Origin: Lewinellaceae bacterium
GTDB taxonomy: Bacteria; Bacteroidota; Bacteroidia; Chitinophagales; Saprospiraceae
Direction of reading: 5' to 3'
Assembly (NCBI GenBank): GCA_020636095.1
Contig: JACJYN010000010.1
Span: 186,001 to 250,000 of the forward strand
Length of the DNA stretch: 64,000 nucleotides
Below are positions 8,639-17,602 of this stretch, piece after piece. The notes under the pieces are model-generated. The model was not told the origin of the DNA, did not search any database, and saw only the letters and a list, made by a program, of their open reading frames with translations. The position numbers were made by a program, and so were the translations under genes. Numbering within the stretch: the first letter of the stretch is position 1; every line of letters starts with the position of its first letter.

Positions 8639-10444
8639 ATGGGCATGCGCAGGCGAACAACCGCAGCAGGTGAAGCAACCCCGCCAAAGATAAACCGTGA
8701 GAAGTTGCTGGAAGCCGCCCAGGTCTTTAGCTTTATCCGGCCCTACCGCTGGCCCTTCATCCTCGGCATGGTGTTCCTCTTTTTGTCCAGCCTGGTATTT
8801 ATGATCTTTCCTTACCTGTCTGGATTAATGGTCGATGTAGCGCAGGGCAATGCCAAAATGGACATCACGTTGGGGCAAATCGGCTGGGTACTGCTCGGCA
8901 TTCTCGTTGCACAGGGAGTGGTATCCTACTCCCGTGTACTGCTCTTCGCCATTGTCAGTGAGAAAGGAATTGCCGATGTGCGCAAAGCACTGTATCAGAA
9001 ACTGGTCACTTTGCCCATTGTATTTTTCGAGCAAAGCCGGGTGGGCGAACTGGTCAGCCGCCTGACCGCCGATGTGGAGAAATTATACAGTGCATTTTCC
9101 ATTACCCTTGCTGAATTTATCCGTCAGATCATCATTCTGGTGGCGGGCATTGCCTTTCTGGCTATCCGGGCGCCCATGTTGTCGCTGATCATGCTGGGCA
9201 CCTTCCCTGTCATCGTTATCGGAGCCATGTTTTTTGGCCGTTTCATCAGGAGGCTGTCCAAAAGCAGGCAGGAAGAGCTGGCGCAATCCAACACCATACT
9301 CAACGAAACCATACAGGCCATTGAGGCCGTCAAAGCGTTCACCAATGAAATGTTTGAAGCACTTCGGTACGGCCGGTCTATTGACCAGGTGGTCGGGGTA
9401 GCGCTCCGCTACGCCCGCTGGCGTGCGCTGTTCTCGGTTTTTATTATCACCTTTCTGTTTGGCGCACTGTTCTTTATCATCTGGCAAGGCGCCAGAATGC
9501 TGGAAAACGGGACGATGACCGCCGGGCAGCTCATCGAATTTGTCGTTTACACCGGCATCCTGGGCGGCGCCATTGCCGGGTTGGGTAATTTCTACACCGA
9601 AATACTGGGGGCGGTAGGAGCTACCGAACGGATTCGGGAAATCCTCAAGGAAGAAGGAGAAGTGGAAGCCAATCCTGGCCACCAGGTTGAACGGATTACG
9701 TTGAAAGGCAACATCCGCTACGAACAAGTGTATTTCAGCTATCCTACCCGAAAAGACCTACCCGTTCTGAAAGGGCTGGATTTCCGGGTGGAATCCGGGC
9801 AGAAAGTGGCGTTGGTCGGTACCAGTGGGGCAGGAAAATCTACGATCGTACAATTGTTGCTCAAATTCTACCAGGTGGATAGTGGAGATATCAAAGTAGA
9901 TGGGCGTAGCATTTCTGATATCAATACGACCGCTTACCGTCAGAACATCGCCATTGTGCCGCAGGAGGTGATCCTCTTTGGGGGCACCATTAAAGAAAAT
10001 ATCCTGTACGGCAAGCCGGAAGCCACGGAAGAAGAAGTGATCGAAGCGGCCCGCAAGGCCAACGCCTGGGATTTTATCCAATCCTTCCCCGAAAGGCTGG
10101 AAACCGTGGTTGGCGAACGCGGGGTTAAGCTCTCCGGCGGCCAGCGGCAGCGCATCGCCATTGCCCGCGCCATCCTGAAGGATCCCGCTATATTGCTGCT
10201 CGATGAAGCCACTTCATCGCTGGACGCCGAGTCGGAAAAAGCCGTACAGGACGCCCTGAACAAACTGATGGAAGGCCGGACGTCGATTATCATCGCTCAT
10301 CGCCTGGCCACCATCCGGGATGTTGACTGCATTTACGTGATCGACAAAGGCCGGATCATCGAGCAGGGCACCCACGAAGAACTCTCCCGGATCGAAGAGG
10401 GAACGTATAATTCTCTGGCCAAACTACAGTTCGAACTTACTTAG
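8639..10444 (+). CDS. ABC exporter, fused membrane and ATPase domains (MsbA/lipid-exporter type)
   Basis: 601 residues. Six transmembrane segments lie in residues 35-330 (ABC_membrane domain), followed by a nucleotide-binding domain. Walker A GTSGAGKST is near residues 393-401, the signature LSGGQRQR near 498 and Walker B ILLLDEATSSLD near 520. The H-loop is in IIAHRLATI. Half-transporters of this kind dimerise in the inner membrane and export lipids, peptides or drugs; MsbA-like lipid flipping is plausible but not proven. The ATG at 8639 is followed two codons later by another ATG (8645). A small membrane-protein gene and murB follow on the same strand. Confidence 0.9.
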   Translation: MGMRRRTTAAGEATPPKINREKLLEAAQVFSFIRPYRWPFILGMVFLFLSSLVFMIFPYLSGLMVDVAQGNAKMDITLGQIGWVLLGILVAQGVVSYSRVLLFAIVSEKGIADVRKALYQKLVTLPIVFFEQSRVGELVSRLTADVEKLYSAFSITLAEFIRQIIILVAGIAFLAIRAPMLSLIMLGTFPVIVIGAMFFGRFIRRLSKSRQEELAQSNTILNETIQAIEAVKAFTNEMFEALRYGRSIDQVVGVALRYARWRALFSVFIITFLFGALFFIIWQGARMLENGTMTAGQLIEFVVYTGILGGAIAGLGNFYTEILGAVGATERIREILKEEGEVEANPGHQVERITLKGNIRYEQVYFSYPTRKDLPVLKGLDFRVESGQKVALVGTSGAGKSTIVQLLLKFYQVDSGDIKVDGRSISDINTTAYRQNIAIVPQEVILFGGTIKENILYGKPEATEEEVIEAARKANAWDFIQSFPERLETVVGERGVKLSGGQRQRIAIARAILKDPAILLLDEATSSLDAESEKAVQDALNKLMEGRTSIIIAHRLATIRDVDCIYVIDKGRIIEQGTHEELSRIEEGTYNSLAKLQFELT

Positions 10445-10470
10445 GGTAGCCATCCAAAAATTCCTTGCCT

Positions 10471-11001
10471 ATGCTCCGCATTACCGCTGTGCTAGTCGTG
10501 TTGCTGTTGTTAGGGCTGATCGCTTTATACGTATCAGAGTTTCATTGGTTTGACCGCACCATCGGCATGCGCCGCCTGGCCTTGTACGCAATGGCCATCG
10601 GAGTATTGTTGGGAACTGCCCTGGGCCGCCGGTTCAGCCCGCAGGGCCGGAACACCGTTGAGAAAGTCCAGCTGTATGTATTTTTTATTTCTATCTGCAC
10701 GCTGTTTGCTCCACTGGCAGCCAGCCTGAGTAACCGCTTGCTAAGCCCCTACCCTCCCCGGCTCGAACAGGTAACCTTCTTTGAAGAGCAGGCTTTTTTT
10801 TCGGGCCGATACGGACTGATCAAAGGGGAAAAAGTGGAACCCGACGGCTATTATACCTTCTTCTACTACCACGGGCGGTTGCGGCGCGTCAAAAGTAAAC
10901 AACCGTTACTTTCCGGGCGGGAAAGGGGCGAAACCGTGGGGCTTACCATCCGGCGCGGCTTGTGGGGGTATGATGTGGTGAGGGAGGGAGTGAGAGAGTG
11001 A
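10471..11001 (+). CDS. Small membrane protein of unknown function
   Basis: I do not recognise the family. From the ATG at 10471 it is 176 residues; a TTG six bases earlier is possible. Three hydrophobic segments lie in the first 90 residues (about 4-21, 34-50 and 66-85), followed by a soluble C-terminal part with EEQAFFSGRYGLIKGE and GYYTFFYYHGRLRRVKS. It starts 26 bp after the ABC exporter stop and ends 36 bp before murB, so it is probably co-transcribed with them. Bacteroidota often carry such conserved but unnamed membrane proteins beside envelope genes. Confidence 0.7.
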   Translation: MLRITAVLVVLLLLGLIALYVSEFHWFDRTIGMRRLALYAMAIGVLLGTALGRRFSPQGRNTVEKVQLYVFFISICTLFAPLAASLSNRLLSPYPPRLEQVTFFEEQAFFSGRYGLIKGEKVEPDGYYTFFYYHGRLRRVKSKQPLLSGRERGETVGLTIRRGLWGYDVVREGVRE

Positions 11002-11037
11002 GAGAAATATTAGATATTTGTCCTACAATATCAGTTC

Positions 11038-12051
11038 ATGAAAATCCGGGAAAACGTTTCGTTAAAGCCATACAATACTTTTGGCGTTGAAGCCACAGCG
11101 CCTCATTTTGTCGAAATTCACAGCACCGAAGAGTTGCAGCAAATTCTTCGTCAATGGCAGGGCGGAAAACCTTTCATCCTCGGCGGGGGCAGCAATATCC
11201 TGCTGGCCGGCGAGATGCGAAGGCTGGTCATCAAAAACAGCATTAAGGAAAAGGCCATTACCGCCCGGAAGGGGGACAAGGCCTGGGTATCGGCCGGCGG
11301 GGGAGAAAACTGGCATGAATTCGTACGCTGGTGCCTGGAGCATGAGTTGGGCGGCATCGAAAACCTCTCCCTCATACCGGGCACGGCAGGGGCTGCGCCG
11401 ATCCAGAATATTGGGGCCTATGGCTGCGAGCTCAGCGAGGTGTTTCACATGCTGGAAGCGGTTGAGCTGGATACCGGCGCGCTGCACTCCTTTGGCAGGG
11501 AAGCTTGCCGCTTTGGGTACCGGGACAGCATCTTCAAACAGGAACTCAAAGGGCAATACTGCATCACCCGGGTTTCCCTGGAGCTCAGCACGGCCCACCA
11601 CCAGCTCAACACCTCCTACGGCGCGATCCGGCAGATGCTGGCGGGCCAGGGCATTGGCGCTCCCACCATACACGATGTCAGCCGGGCAGTGGTCGCCATC
11701 CGCTCCAGTAAATTACCGGACCCGGAGGTATTGGGCAATTCAGGCAGTTTTTTTAAAAACCCGGAACTGCCCTACCGCCAGTTTGAGGGCCTCCAACAGG
11801 AGTATAAGGATATGCCCTATTATCCGCTCGACAATGGGGGGGTCAAATTACCGGCCGGCTGGCTGATCGAGCAAGCAGGGTGGAAGGGAAAGCGCTTAGG
11901 GGATGCAGGTTGCTATGAAAAACAGGCCCTGGTGCTGGTCAACCACGGAAAGGCCAGCGGCCGGGATATCTTCGAGCTGGCGCAACGTATACAGGACGAC
12001 GTGCAGGAAAAATTCGGGATATGGCTGGAAATGGAGGTGAATGTGGTTTGA
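11038..12051 (+). CDS. murB: UDP-N-acetylenolpyruvoylglucosamine reductase
   Basis: Reduces UDP-GlcNAc-enolpyruvate to UDP-MurNAc with NADPH and FAD, the second committed step of peptidoglycan synthesis in the cytoplasm. 337 residues, the size of type I (E. coli-like) MurB. PYNTFGVEA is at the N-terminus, the FAD-binding loop FILGGGSNILLAG near residue 45 and GTAGAAPIQNIGAYG near 117. The catalytic Ser lies in GNSGSFFKNP near residue 235. The C-terminal catalytic Glu region is LEMEVNVV. No terminator is evident; repeats begin right after the stop. Confidence 0.95.
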   Translation: MKIRENVSLKPYNTFGVEATAPHFVEIHSTEELQQILRQWQGGKPFILGGGSNILLAGEMRRLVIKNSIKEKAITARKGDKAWVSAGGGENWHEFVRWCLEHELGGIENLSLIPGTAGAAPIQNIGAYGCELSEVFHMLEAVELDTGALHSFGREACRFGYRDSIFKQELKGQYCITRVSLELSTAHHQLNTSYGAIRQMLAGQGIGAPTIHDVSRAVVAIRSSKLPDPEVLGNSGSFFKNPELPYRQFEGLQQEYKDMPYYPLDNGGVKLPAGWLIEQAGWKGKRLGDAGCYEKQALVLVNHGKASGRDIFELAQRIQDDVQEKFGIWLEMEVNVV

Positions 12052-12105
12052 AAAGCTCTATTGTTGAAGGGTTGGTGTACGGGGCTGGACAGGAACCTAT
12101 TCTGA

Positions 12106-12208
12106 GGCTACCATTCCAGGGTTGGACGAGTTCGCGGTTCGGTATTCGCTGTTCGCAACCGCGGCAGGCTGCCTGGGCTTACCTGCTTCTAACCGTGTCC
12201 AACCTTAG
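12106..12208. repeat. Palindromic element, family R3 (ends GGCTACCnTTCCAG), copy a
   Basis: The left end GGCTACCATTCCAGGGTTGG and the right end GTCCAACCTTAG are inverted. The middle holds a 7-bp-periodic run (GTTCGCG GTTCGGT ATTCGCT GTTCGCA). Related ends occur at 20523-20601 and 31090-31196. Its right end overlaps the outer inverted repeat of the decayed IS by a few bases. Confidence 0.5.
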
Positions 12209-14477
12209 TACGACTTTTGCACCGGCAGAAGTCGCTTGGCGGGGGCAAAAGTTCATTGACAGCTTAGGATAACCAAAGGCGTTTTGAATTTCGGCGGGTT
12301 TAGTCCCATATAGCGAGCAGGCTGAAAGAGCATCAGGCATTAATACACTGTAAATTAAGTTCTGTACCCTTTTCGAAGCTTCTTGCTCGTGGTTCGATCA
12401 TCTTGATCGAACGCGCCGGGAGGCGCAAAACCCAATGAGCAGGATAACGTGCGATCAAGATGATCGCCGCACGAATCCCTGCCGGAATAACGACAAAATT
12501 TAATTTAGGCTGTAATTAGCTTCAGAGCCTGTCCCGGATTCATTTCGCCGGCTTCGTATGTATTTAACAAAACAGCCTGCCTGGCTGCTCCTGGCGCCGA
12601 CGTAGCGCAGGGCTGATACCCGTTAGCTATTGGCATCAGCGCTGTGGGCTTCAGCACCGAAGGTGCAAGTGTCCGGACTACTACTGCTATTTAAGCAAGC
12701 TTACCAGCGTATAGCCTTGCTCTACGGTTAGGGACAAAGCGCAGCTCGCGGGCAGCCTTTTTGGCTAAGATTTGGTAAATTGCTCTAATAACGGAGCAGC
12801 AATGAAAATACTGACAGGATTTCCCAGTATCGTTAAGAAGTATGCCGCTTTCTATGAGCCATGTTTTAGCCCGGAAGGCTTTGAGCACTTTAAAAAGCCT
12901 TGTCCGGTTTTATTGTTAGTGAAAACAAAACCTTGGAAGCCATTAACCGCTTGTTCGTCACCAAGCCACGGAACCAGAGTAGCTTTAACCGTTTTTTCAA
13001 CCGGCAAAACTTTGATATAGAGCAAATCCATGAGCGGCGCCTTACCATGTTGCAGCAAAACGAACATACGCGCTTCAAGCCCCCTACCAGAAAGCCGGGC
13101 AGTAGCCTGGTAGTGACAATACTTTGTTGAAGCACTACGGTACCAATGCTTTGACCAGATTTACAATTTGTACGACTCTACCGACAAGCGTTATTGCTGG
13201 GCACATGACTTGGTCACCCTTCACTACAATGACGAGCAAACGGATTATCCGGTTTATTATCAACTGTGGGATCCGCCGGATTGGGAAGCAGTGGCTCTTT
13301 TCTTGATGGAAAAAGGCTTTACCGTCAATAAAGACAAATGGGACAATAGAACACAAGAGCCTCAGAAATGGCTTAACTATATTAGAACTCGCTATAAGTT
13401 AGGCTGTAAAAACATCCTGGTTTGGTGAGGTTTATAAAACCAAAATCCACATCGCCGAGGGGTTGCTACGCAAATTTTGCCGGCATTACCCCGCTGTGGA
13501 CTATCCGGTGGTTTTGGATTCGGGTTTTACCTCCGCATACTTTTGTAAGGTTATTGCCCAGGATTTAAAGCGAGATTACATTGGCAACTTGAGAAGCGAT
13601 CAAAACATCATCCTACTCTGGGAATCAAACTATGTCGTTAGGACAGTTCGCAGATCAACTCAAAGCGGAGCATTTAACCCGGGCACAAAGCCCGTTTTTC
13701 AAAAAGGTAGGCTATACTTATCGAGGCAAAAGAAGCATTATTATGCCTACTTTGCCAATCACCGCATCCAAAATTTTGAAAACAAACAAAGGCTGGTTAT
13801 TGCTTTTTCCCAAAAGGAACTTACCGGCACTCCATATTTTGTGATCACCAATCGCTTGAATTGGTATCCTAGTGGCATCCTGCGGCTTCGCCGCCAGAGG
13901 TGGCCCGTCGAGACGTATCATCAAGAGGGCAAAGCCGAGGGCTTGGACAAGTATGAGGTTCGAAACTTTGATACCATACAATCCTATATAGCCTTTGTTG
14001 TCGTAACCTATTCGATACTACAATGTGCAAGCTACGACGATGGTACTTTTGTCCAGTATTCGACAGCGGCTCCAAACGGAGACGGACGGCACGCTGCCTT
14101 TTCTCAGAAGGCTGATGCAAGCCGAAGGATTAGTGGCATTGGTTGAATTTGTTTTTTGCAAATGCAAAAGGGAGCTTCCCTTGAACAAACCCTTGAGCCC
14201 TTAATCCAATGCTTCACTCATGCTTAGGCGCGAGGCTTAATTCTTTGTCCGCCCTCTGCAGCTGGTTAAAACCTTAGCCAAACCTTACAGATGGGCAGAT
14301 TCGCTGGGCCACACTCAGGATTACCCACAGCAATAGCTCGTGAGTAAAGCGGATTTGGTTATCCTAAATTGTCAAAGAACTTGAGGTAGTACGCGCCCCA
14401 GCGATTGATTTTGTGCCGAAACCTGGAGCGCCTGGCCCAGAAAATGAAATTTCCTGCCGGTGCAAAAGTCGTACTTA
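12205..14477. mobile_element. Decayed insertion sequence with bipartite inverted ends
   Basis: Two nested inverted repeats frame a broken transposase. The outer pair is 12205-12228 and 14454-14477 (22 of 24 match, core GTACGACTTTTGCACCGGCAG). The inner pair is 12250-12277 and 14354-14381, built on TTGACAnnTTAGGATAACC. The 500 bp before the transposase holds short hairpins (for example GTTCGATCATCTTGATCGAAC near 12394) but no gene. The outer pair may belong to an older element into which the IS inserted. No clear target duplication was found. Confidence 0.65.
12802..14146 (+). pseudogene. DDE transposase, several frameshifts (IS701/IS4-like)
   Basis: The reading jumps between frames at about 12895, 13130, 13165, 13430-13460 and 14020. 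Stitched together it starts MKILTGFPSIVKKYAAFYEP. It then passes a first-Asp region (SSLVV..., near 13105), LYDSTDKRYCWAHDLVTLHY, a second-Asp region YPVVLDSGFTSAYFCK and an end region LRRQRWPVETYHQEGKAEGL. The last has the R-x-R-W-x-x-E-x-x-x-x-x-x-K arrangement of the IS701/IS4-type catalytic Glu motif. With at least four frame breaks it cannot make an active enzyme. Family assignment is by motif only. Confidence 0.75.
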
Positions 14478-14518
14478 GACGGGTAGCCTCTTCTGAATAA
14501 TATCCCTTGATTTTCAGA

Positions 14519-14881
14519 AACTTGCGAACAGCGAACAGCGAATTCCGAACCGGCGAACGGCGAACTCCGGTATTCGGCCACCCTGCGAATAGCGAACAGC
14601 GAACCTGCAAACGGCGAACTCCGGTATTCGGCCACCCTGCGAATAGCGAACAGCGAACCTGCAAACGGCGAACTCCGGTATTCGGCCACCCTGCGAACTC
14701 CGGTATTCGGCCACCCTGCGAACAGCGAATTGCGAACCGGCGAACGGCGAACTCCGGTATTCGGAGTTCGGTATTCGGAGTTCGGTGAACCTGCGGAGTC
14801 CGAAATCCGGAAGAACACCCTGCGAATAGCGAACCTGCGAATAGCGAACAGCGAACAGCGAACCTGCGAATAGCGAACACT
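14519..14881. repeat. Heptanucleotide array A (units CGAACNN, about 0.36 kb)
   Basis: Tandem, mostly 7-bp (some 8-bp) units such as CGAACAG, CGAATAG, CGAACTC and CGGTATT. Within it a 54-bp higher-order block starting GGCCACCCTGCG repeats at 14576, 14630 and, partly, 14684. Because 7 is not a multiple of 3, all frames stay open and read as repeats of the F-A-V-R-C-S type; these ORFs are not genes. The array lies between the decayed IS and the end of the mlaD-like gene. Confidence 0.9.
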
Positions 14882-14945
14882 GCCCGGCGGGCTTGCATTG
14901 AGCTAACCGCCATACCATCATACCCGTTAACAATACAATGCCCAA

Positions 14946-15980
14946 CTACTGTCCATCTGCCGCCGCATCCTTCCTATCGAATTTTTTGACTTTGTTACGG
15001 CTTTTGAACGGCATATAACGGTAAGGGCGATCCTGGAAATCGTTGATCAGGGAATCGGCGCGCTGACTCAGCTCACTGATTTGGTTATACAATTCTTCGT
15101 CGGACATCAGTTTCCCCAGGGAGCCTTCGCCATTTTTGATCTTGCCGACTACCCCGGAAACGCCGTCGAGCGCGGTGTTGGCAGACAGCAGCGTCGTTTT
15201 TAGCCCGGTGACAGCCTCATTGACCTCTCTGAGCGTTTTTTCCAGGTCAGCCGCCACCAGTTGGCTGCTGAGGGAGTCCGCATTACCCAGGATGCTGTTG
15301 ATCTTGTCATTGTTGCCCTTCAGGTTGCCGGTGATATCATCGAGATTCGCCAGCATTCCGTTGATACTGCCGGAGGAAGAACGCAGCAGGCCGTCCATCT
15401 GGCCGGTAGCAGAATTGAGGTTGGCAAGGGCGGATTCCAGGTTTTTCATACTCTTTCCCAAAGGAGAATCAGGATCCTTCAACAAAGCGGCATTCAGGCT
15501 GTCGATCACATCCTCCAGCCCCACCTTAAGAATATCGACGTATCGCTCGGCATTTTCTTCTCCAACCAAGGAGCCCAACAGCCCCCGGAACTCGCCTTCC
15601 AGCACATCGCCACTCTTGGCGCAGTCATCGCCGGAACAAGGCAGGGGATAATCCAAAAGTACGGCTTTACCCCCCATAAACCCGGTGGAAACAATAATGG
15701 CCTTCGTGTTTTTGGGGATCGTCATGCCAGGGTTGAGATCCAGGATGACTTCTACCGTCCGGTCCACATCATTCAACAGTTTCACACTCGCCACGCTGCC
15801 CACCTCTACACCGTTGATGAAGACCTGGGTTCCGACCTGCATACGGTCTACCTGAGGATAATAAACCTTATAGGTATTAGACTTGAGCAAGACATTGCTG
15901 CCTCTGATGAATTTATACCCCCAAAAAGAAAGAGCGATGGCAACCACCGCCAGGAGGCCTACCTTTACTTCGTTTGACAT
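14946..15980 (-). CDS. MlaD-family (MCE domain) lipid-transport protein
   Basis: 344 residues. One N-terminal membrane anchor (VKVGLLAVVAIALSFWGYKFI) is followed by an MCE domain at about residues 35-115 (RMQVGTQVFINGVEVGSVASV, STGFMGGKAVLLD). A long helical, Ser/Asn/Leu-rich region follows, ending NDFQDRPYRYMPF, which is typical of Bacteroidota MlaD proteins. These proteins carry phospholipids between inner and outer membrane as part of an MlaFE-type ABC system. No mlaE or mlaF is adjacent here. The amidase gene lies upstream on the same strand, 139 bp away. Confidence 0.88.
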   Translation of the reverse strand: MSNEVKVGLLAVVAIALSFWGYKFIRGSNVLLKSNTYKVYYPQVDRMQVGTQVFINGVEVGSVASVKLLNDVDRTVEVILDLNPGMTIPKNTKAIIVSTGFMGGKAVLLDYPLPCSGDDCAKSGDVLEGEFRGLLGSLVGEENAERYVDILKVGLEDVIDSLNAALLKDPDSPLGKSMKNLESALANLNSATGQMDGLLRSSSGSINGMLANLDDITGNLKGNNDKINSILGNADSLSSQLVAADLEKTLREVNEAVTGLKTTLLSANTALDGVSGVVGKIKNGEGSLGKLMSDEELYNQISELSQRADSLINDFQDRPYRYMPFKSRNKVKKFDRKDAAADGQ

Positions 15981-16119
15981 GCTGTTTGGAATTTAAGCGC
16001 CGCAAAGGTAAAAAAAAGCATCATATTGAAGCGATTCGAGCTTGACATAAAGCATCTTACTGGTAAGTATTCTGCGATTCGGTGTTCGCTATTCGCGGCA
16101 AAATGCGGTTGGCTGCCGT

Positions 16120-17577
16120 TTATGGAATGCCGAGTTCCCGCTTGGCCTGTTCTACGGAAATGCGCTGTCCACCTTTGTAAGCGACGATGAAGGCATCGGG
16201 GAAACCATTGGCCTGGAGCAACAGGCGAGCCTCAAATGCTTGCTGGAGAGTAGAAAAATTTCGGGCCTGATACTTGAAGAGGTTGTCTTCATTTACTACT
16301 TCGATCAGATAGCCGGTGTTGCGCCACTTGCTGTGGCTCGTATCCAGGGGGCGCGAAGCAGCAGACAATTGAACGTTGAACTGAATGCTGGAGGAGGACT
16401 CGGAGGAAGCCGGGGCCGGCGGCGGGGAAGCGCCCTTTTCGTTCATAGAACCATACGCATAATTGGCGGAGGCTGGCTGGGGTTCGGCTCGATACTCAAC
16501 CGGGCGGCCAGCGCGCTCATATTCCTGAGATGGAGGCGAAGGCGCAGCGACTTTAGCTTTTACGGCTGGTTGATAGGCGGGGGGCGAATCTGAGTAAGAA
16601 TAGGAGGAAGGCTCAGGCCTGTTTTTAGCCATCGCAAATTCGGGATATATCCCACTTTCCACTGCGGCTTTATATTCTTCGAAGGCCGCCAGGATGGACA
16701 CGGCGATGGATTGCTGTCCCGTTTCGGTTTTCAGGAACTCCTCTTCCTCCTTATTGCTGAGAAAGCCCGTTTCGACCAGTACGCTGGGCATGGCCGTCTC
16801 CTTGAGCACGACGAAACCGGCCTGTTTAACCCCCCTACTCTTGAGTTTAGCCTGGTTCTGAAACTTGGCCTCAACCCGTTCTGCAAAAAGAATGCTCTGT
16901 TCCAGATAGGCGTTCTGGAACATAGTCAGCATGATATGGCCTTCCGGAGAATTGGGGTCGTAATCATAATTGCGCTGGTAATTGTCTTCCAAAAGGATAG
17001 CCGCGTTCTCCCGCTTGGCCACTTTCAGGTTGTGTTCAGCGGTATGCAAGCCCATGACGTAAGTTTCCGTACCATGAGTAGCGGCGGAGCCCGGCATGAA
17101 ATTGCAATGGATGGAGATGAACAGGTCGGCCTCATTGTGGTTGGCAATAGCGGCGCGTTCGTAAAGCGGGATGAACACATCCTCATTGCGGGTCAGGATC
17201 ACCCGCAAGTCCGGAAAACGAGCCTGCATGGCCCGGGCCAAGGCCTGGCCCACTGCCAGCGCCAGGTGTTTTTCCCGTGAACTACTCCCCAGGCAGCCGG
17301 GGTCATGCCCCCCATGGCCGGGGTCGATCACCACCGTTTTAATCCGGTAATCATTTTTCTCTGCCATCCTTTCTTTGATAACTTTGTCCATTTCACCGTC
17401 AAAGCTTACTTTCGCAGCGAGCAGAGAAGAACGGTACGAACCCGGATCAGGCAAACAAACCGGCCCGGGGCCGGCTGAACAAACAGCTGGAAAGGATAAC
17501 GAAATGTTAAACCCCTTCTGAGTGAATGGCAAAAGACAAAACAGAAACGTTTGTAGGAAGGTTACCGCTTTCTTCAT
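16120..17577 (-). CDS. N-acetylmuramoyl-L-alanine amidase (Amidase_3) with SPOR-like C-terminus
   Basis: Zn-dependent amidase that cuts the MurNAc-L-Ala bond in peptidoglycan; periplasmic. 485 residues with an N-terminal hydrophobic segment. The catalytic domain covers about residues 80-310, with VVIDPGHGGHDPG (first Zn His), the second His in SIHCNF, and the catalytic Glu in SVLVETGFLSNKEEE. A Pro/Ser/Ala-rich linker follows. The final about 75 residues (GYLIEVVNEDNLFKY to ISVEQAKREL) look like a SPOR-type glycan-binding domain. The gene is divergent from lptD, with only 25 bp between start codons. A TAACTTTG -7-like box (17610-17617, minus strand) lies inside the start of lptD. Confidence 0.9.
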   Translation of the reverse strand: MKKAVTFLQTFLFCLLPFTQKGFNISLSFPAVCSAGPGPVCLPDPGSYRSSLLAAKVSFDGEMDKVIKERMAEKNDYRIKTVVIDPGHGGHDPGCLGSSSREKHLALAVGQALARAMQARFPDLRVILTRNEDVFIPLYERAAIANHNEADLFISIHCNFMPGSAATHGTETYVMGLHTAEHNLKVAKRENAAILLEDNYQRNYDYDPNSPEGHIMLTMFQNAYLEQSILFAERVEAKFQNQAKLKSRGVKQAGFVVLKETAMPSVLVETGFLSNKEEEEFLKTETGQQSIAVSILAAFEEYKAAVESGIYPEFAMAKNRPEPSSYSYSDSPPAYQPAVKAKVAAPSPPSQEYERAGRPVEYRAEPQPASANYAYGSMNEKGASPPPAPASSESSSSIQFNVQLSAASRPLDTSHSKWRNTGYLIEVVNEDNLFKYQARNFSTLQQAFEARLLLQANGFPDAFIVAYKGGQRISVEQAKRELGIP

Positions 17578-17602
17578 AGTACAACTTAATGATAATTAAT
17601 CC

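Noticed and set aside
12585..12675. GACGTAGCGCAGGGCTGATACC palindromic stretch as another core-centred element
   Set aside because: The core motif does not match beyond CGTAGC, and no terminal inverted repeats 80 bp to either side were found.
14519..14881. Array A as a CRISPR
   Set aside because: Units are 7-8 bp, the 54-bp higher-order repeats are contiguous with no unique spacers, and no cas genes are near.
14359..14945. Long open frames on both strands across array A
   Set aside because: Same 7-bp-period artefact; composition is only F, A, V, R, C, S, E and similar.
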